Assembly (NCBI GenBank): GCA_964465915.1
Contig: CAYXMJ010000185.1
Span: forward strand, 1-5,962
Source: CAVPHV01 sp964465915
GTDB taxonomy: Bacteria > Actinomycetota > Acidimicrobiia > Spongiisociales > UBA5794
Direction: 5' to 3'
Length of the DNA: 5,962 bases
Part shown: positions 4,884-5,962 of the stretch, piece by piece
Layout of the letters: each line of letters begins with the position of its first letter
Numbering within the stretch: position 1 is the first letter of the stretch
The notes under the pieces: model-generated
Told to the model about the DNA's origin: nothing
The model's input: the letters and a program-made list of their open reading frames with translations, nothing else
Database searches by the model: none
Program-made: the position numbers and the translations under genes

Positions 4884-5962
4884 GTGGGAAAGGGAATCGT
4901 TTCAAAACGTGTGTTCGCGCTATCGGTTGGCCTTCTGCTGGCCGTTTCGGTACTGGCGTTCCCCGCGCAAGGCACCGAGTCGGATGACGAGGCGGCAGCG
5001 CTGGCACAGCGCAGCGCTGAGGAGGTCATATCGGTCGAGGTGGCGGACGACCAGACACAGGCGGCGTCGGAGTACTGGACCAGGGAACGAATGATGCGTA
5101 CCCAAGCGCTGCCGTTCCCCGAGCCGGTTGCGGCGGGGGGTGACGGCACAGCCGCCGTAACGCCGGGCCCGGAGGGAAGTGCAGATAGCGGCCTCCCGGA
5201 TCCAGGCGCTCTTGCGTTGGCGCAGGAATTGTATCCGCAGGAATGGAAACGGATTGAGGCGGGCAAAACAACGCCGGAGGCGGTTGAGGCGGACGGGACG
5301 TACGCCGGCGTCGTCAAGCGGGTCTACAGCTATCCGCCCCCTTATACGCGCTACAAGGCCAGCCACAACAAGATGTGGAAGCAGTTCCCCTGGAAGACGG
5401 TCGGACGGCTGTTCTTCACCGTCCCCGGCCAAGGCAACGCATCATGCACCGCATCGGTTGCCGTCGGCAGGGCGATTTGGACGGCTGGACACTGCGTCTA
5501 CACCCCGGGCATTGGTTGGCACACCAACGCGGTCTTTGTGCCTGCCTACAAGAAAGGCGCCACGCCGTACGGCGTGTTCACCGTCGACGTCATGAGCGTC
5601 CTGGGCGGCTGGGCCAACAACGGCAATCCGGCATACGACATCGCGATGGCGACTACGTTCAACCGACAAGGCATGATGATCAGCCAATGGGTGGGCAACC
5701 TGGGAGCGATCTGGAACGCCGGCGCCAAACAGTTCTGGCACGCGAACGGCTACCCGGCCAACATCCTGAAAGGCCGCCATCTCGTCGTCTGCGAGGGATC
5801 GCTGTCGAGCCGGTGGGACCTTCCCGGTCCCGACCCAGTCGGGATGGGCTGTGACATGACGTTCGGCAGCAGCGGCGGGCCATGGTGGACAAACCACAAC
5901 CCGTATAAGGCCGGGCCGTACAACCTGGTCAACTCGGTGGTGACCGGAACGCCGAACATCAA
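4884..5962 (+). CDS. Secreted trypsin/V8-like (S1 family) serine protease, C-terminus cut by window edge
   Basis: The frame is open from GTG at 4884 to the right edge: 359 complete residues, then two bases. AAGGGG lies 7 bases upstream of the GTG. Residues 1-30 are a signal peptide: basic start (K3, K8, R9), hydrophobic core 10-26, likely cut after A28-Q29-G30. Residues 31 to about 172 look like a propeptide, acidic and Ala-rich at first, then YSYPPPYTRY (148-157) leading into the protease fold at TVGRLFFTV (172-180). The catalytic triad is visible: H203 in TAGHC (200-204), D252 in AYDIAMA (250-256) and S330 in GSSGG (328-332). C188-C204 matches the conserved disulfide beside the active-site His; C303-C323 are a likely second pair. 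The protein is probably exported as a zymogen and cuts extracellular proteins. GSSGG rather than GDSGG resembles V8/glutamyl-endopeptidase relatives, but cleavage specificity cannot be assigned. It has its own promoter. Confidence 0.92.
   Translation, partial: MGKGIVSKRVFALSVGLLLAVSVLAFPAQGTESDDEAAALAQRSAEEVISVEVADDQTQAASEYWTRERMMRTQALPFPEPVAAGGDGTAAVTPGPEGSADSGLPDPGALALAQELYPQEWKRIEAGKTTPEAVEADGTYAGVVKRVYSYPPPYTRYKASHNKMWKQFPWKTVGRLFFTVPGQGNASCTASVAVGRAIWTAGHCVYTPGIGWHTNAVFVPAYKKGATPYGVFTVDVMSVLGGWANNGNPAYDIAMATTFNRQGMMISQWVGNLGAIWNAGAKQFWHANGYPANILKGRHLVVCEGSLSSRWDLPGPDPVGMGCDMTFGSSGGPWWTNHNPYKAGPYNLVNSVVTGTPNI

Noticed and set aside
4463..5317. 284-residue open frame on the - strand across the protease N-terminus, the intergenic region and the phosphatase start
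   Set aside because: Its translation is Ser/Ala/Arg-rich and lacks domain signatures, and it overlaps two well-supported genes in the antisense direction.

Overview
The window is GC-rich, with GC-biased third codon positions, GTG as well as ATG starts, a large LAL-type LuxR regulator and terminators without U-tracts. This points to an actinobacterium. A lineage such as Acidimicrobiia would fit, but that is an impression from protein style and was not tested. The layout is ordinary chromosomal DNA: no transposase, integrase, CRISPR array or phage gene is visible.

Left edge (1-285): the 3' half of a tRNA, best read as tRNA-Phe(GAA), runs in from outside on the + strand. Two perfect hairpins follow it back to back, then about 190 bases without a gene. 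Converging on this from the right is a full-length 865-residue ATP-binding LuxR-family (LAL) regulator on the - strand (286-2883). Its ATG lies exactly where a TATGAT -10 box predicts transcription to begin, so its mRNA is probably leaderless.

Centre (2884-3932): a 14-bp hairpin (2951-2984) separates the regulator from a compact - strand unit of two very small genes whose stop and start overlap by 4 bases. The first encodes a 64-residue Arg-rich soluble protein. The second encodes a 50-residue single-pass membrane peptide with a lipobox-like end to its hydrophobic segment, and is short enough for automatic annotation to miss. Upstream of the unit, a 204-base divergent region carries a 10-bp direct repeat with a 21-bp period. 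On the other side a 61-residue orphan protein is read on the + strand.

Right (3933-5962): a HAD-superfamily phosphatase (205 residues, - strand) is divergent from a secreted trypsin/V8-like serine protease (+ strand) that runs off the right edge. The protease has a GTG start, a signal peptide, a long propeptide and a full His-Asp-Ser triad. It has a recognisable promoter and an 87-base hairpin-rich leader.

The genes do not form an obvious shared pathway. The best candidate for something undescribed is the coupled two-peptide unit (3007-3350) with its repeat-bearing upstream region. Its function cannot be told from sequence alone.
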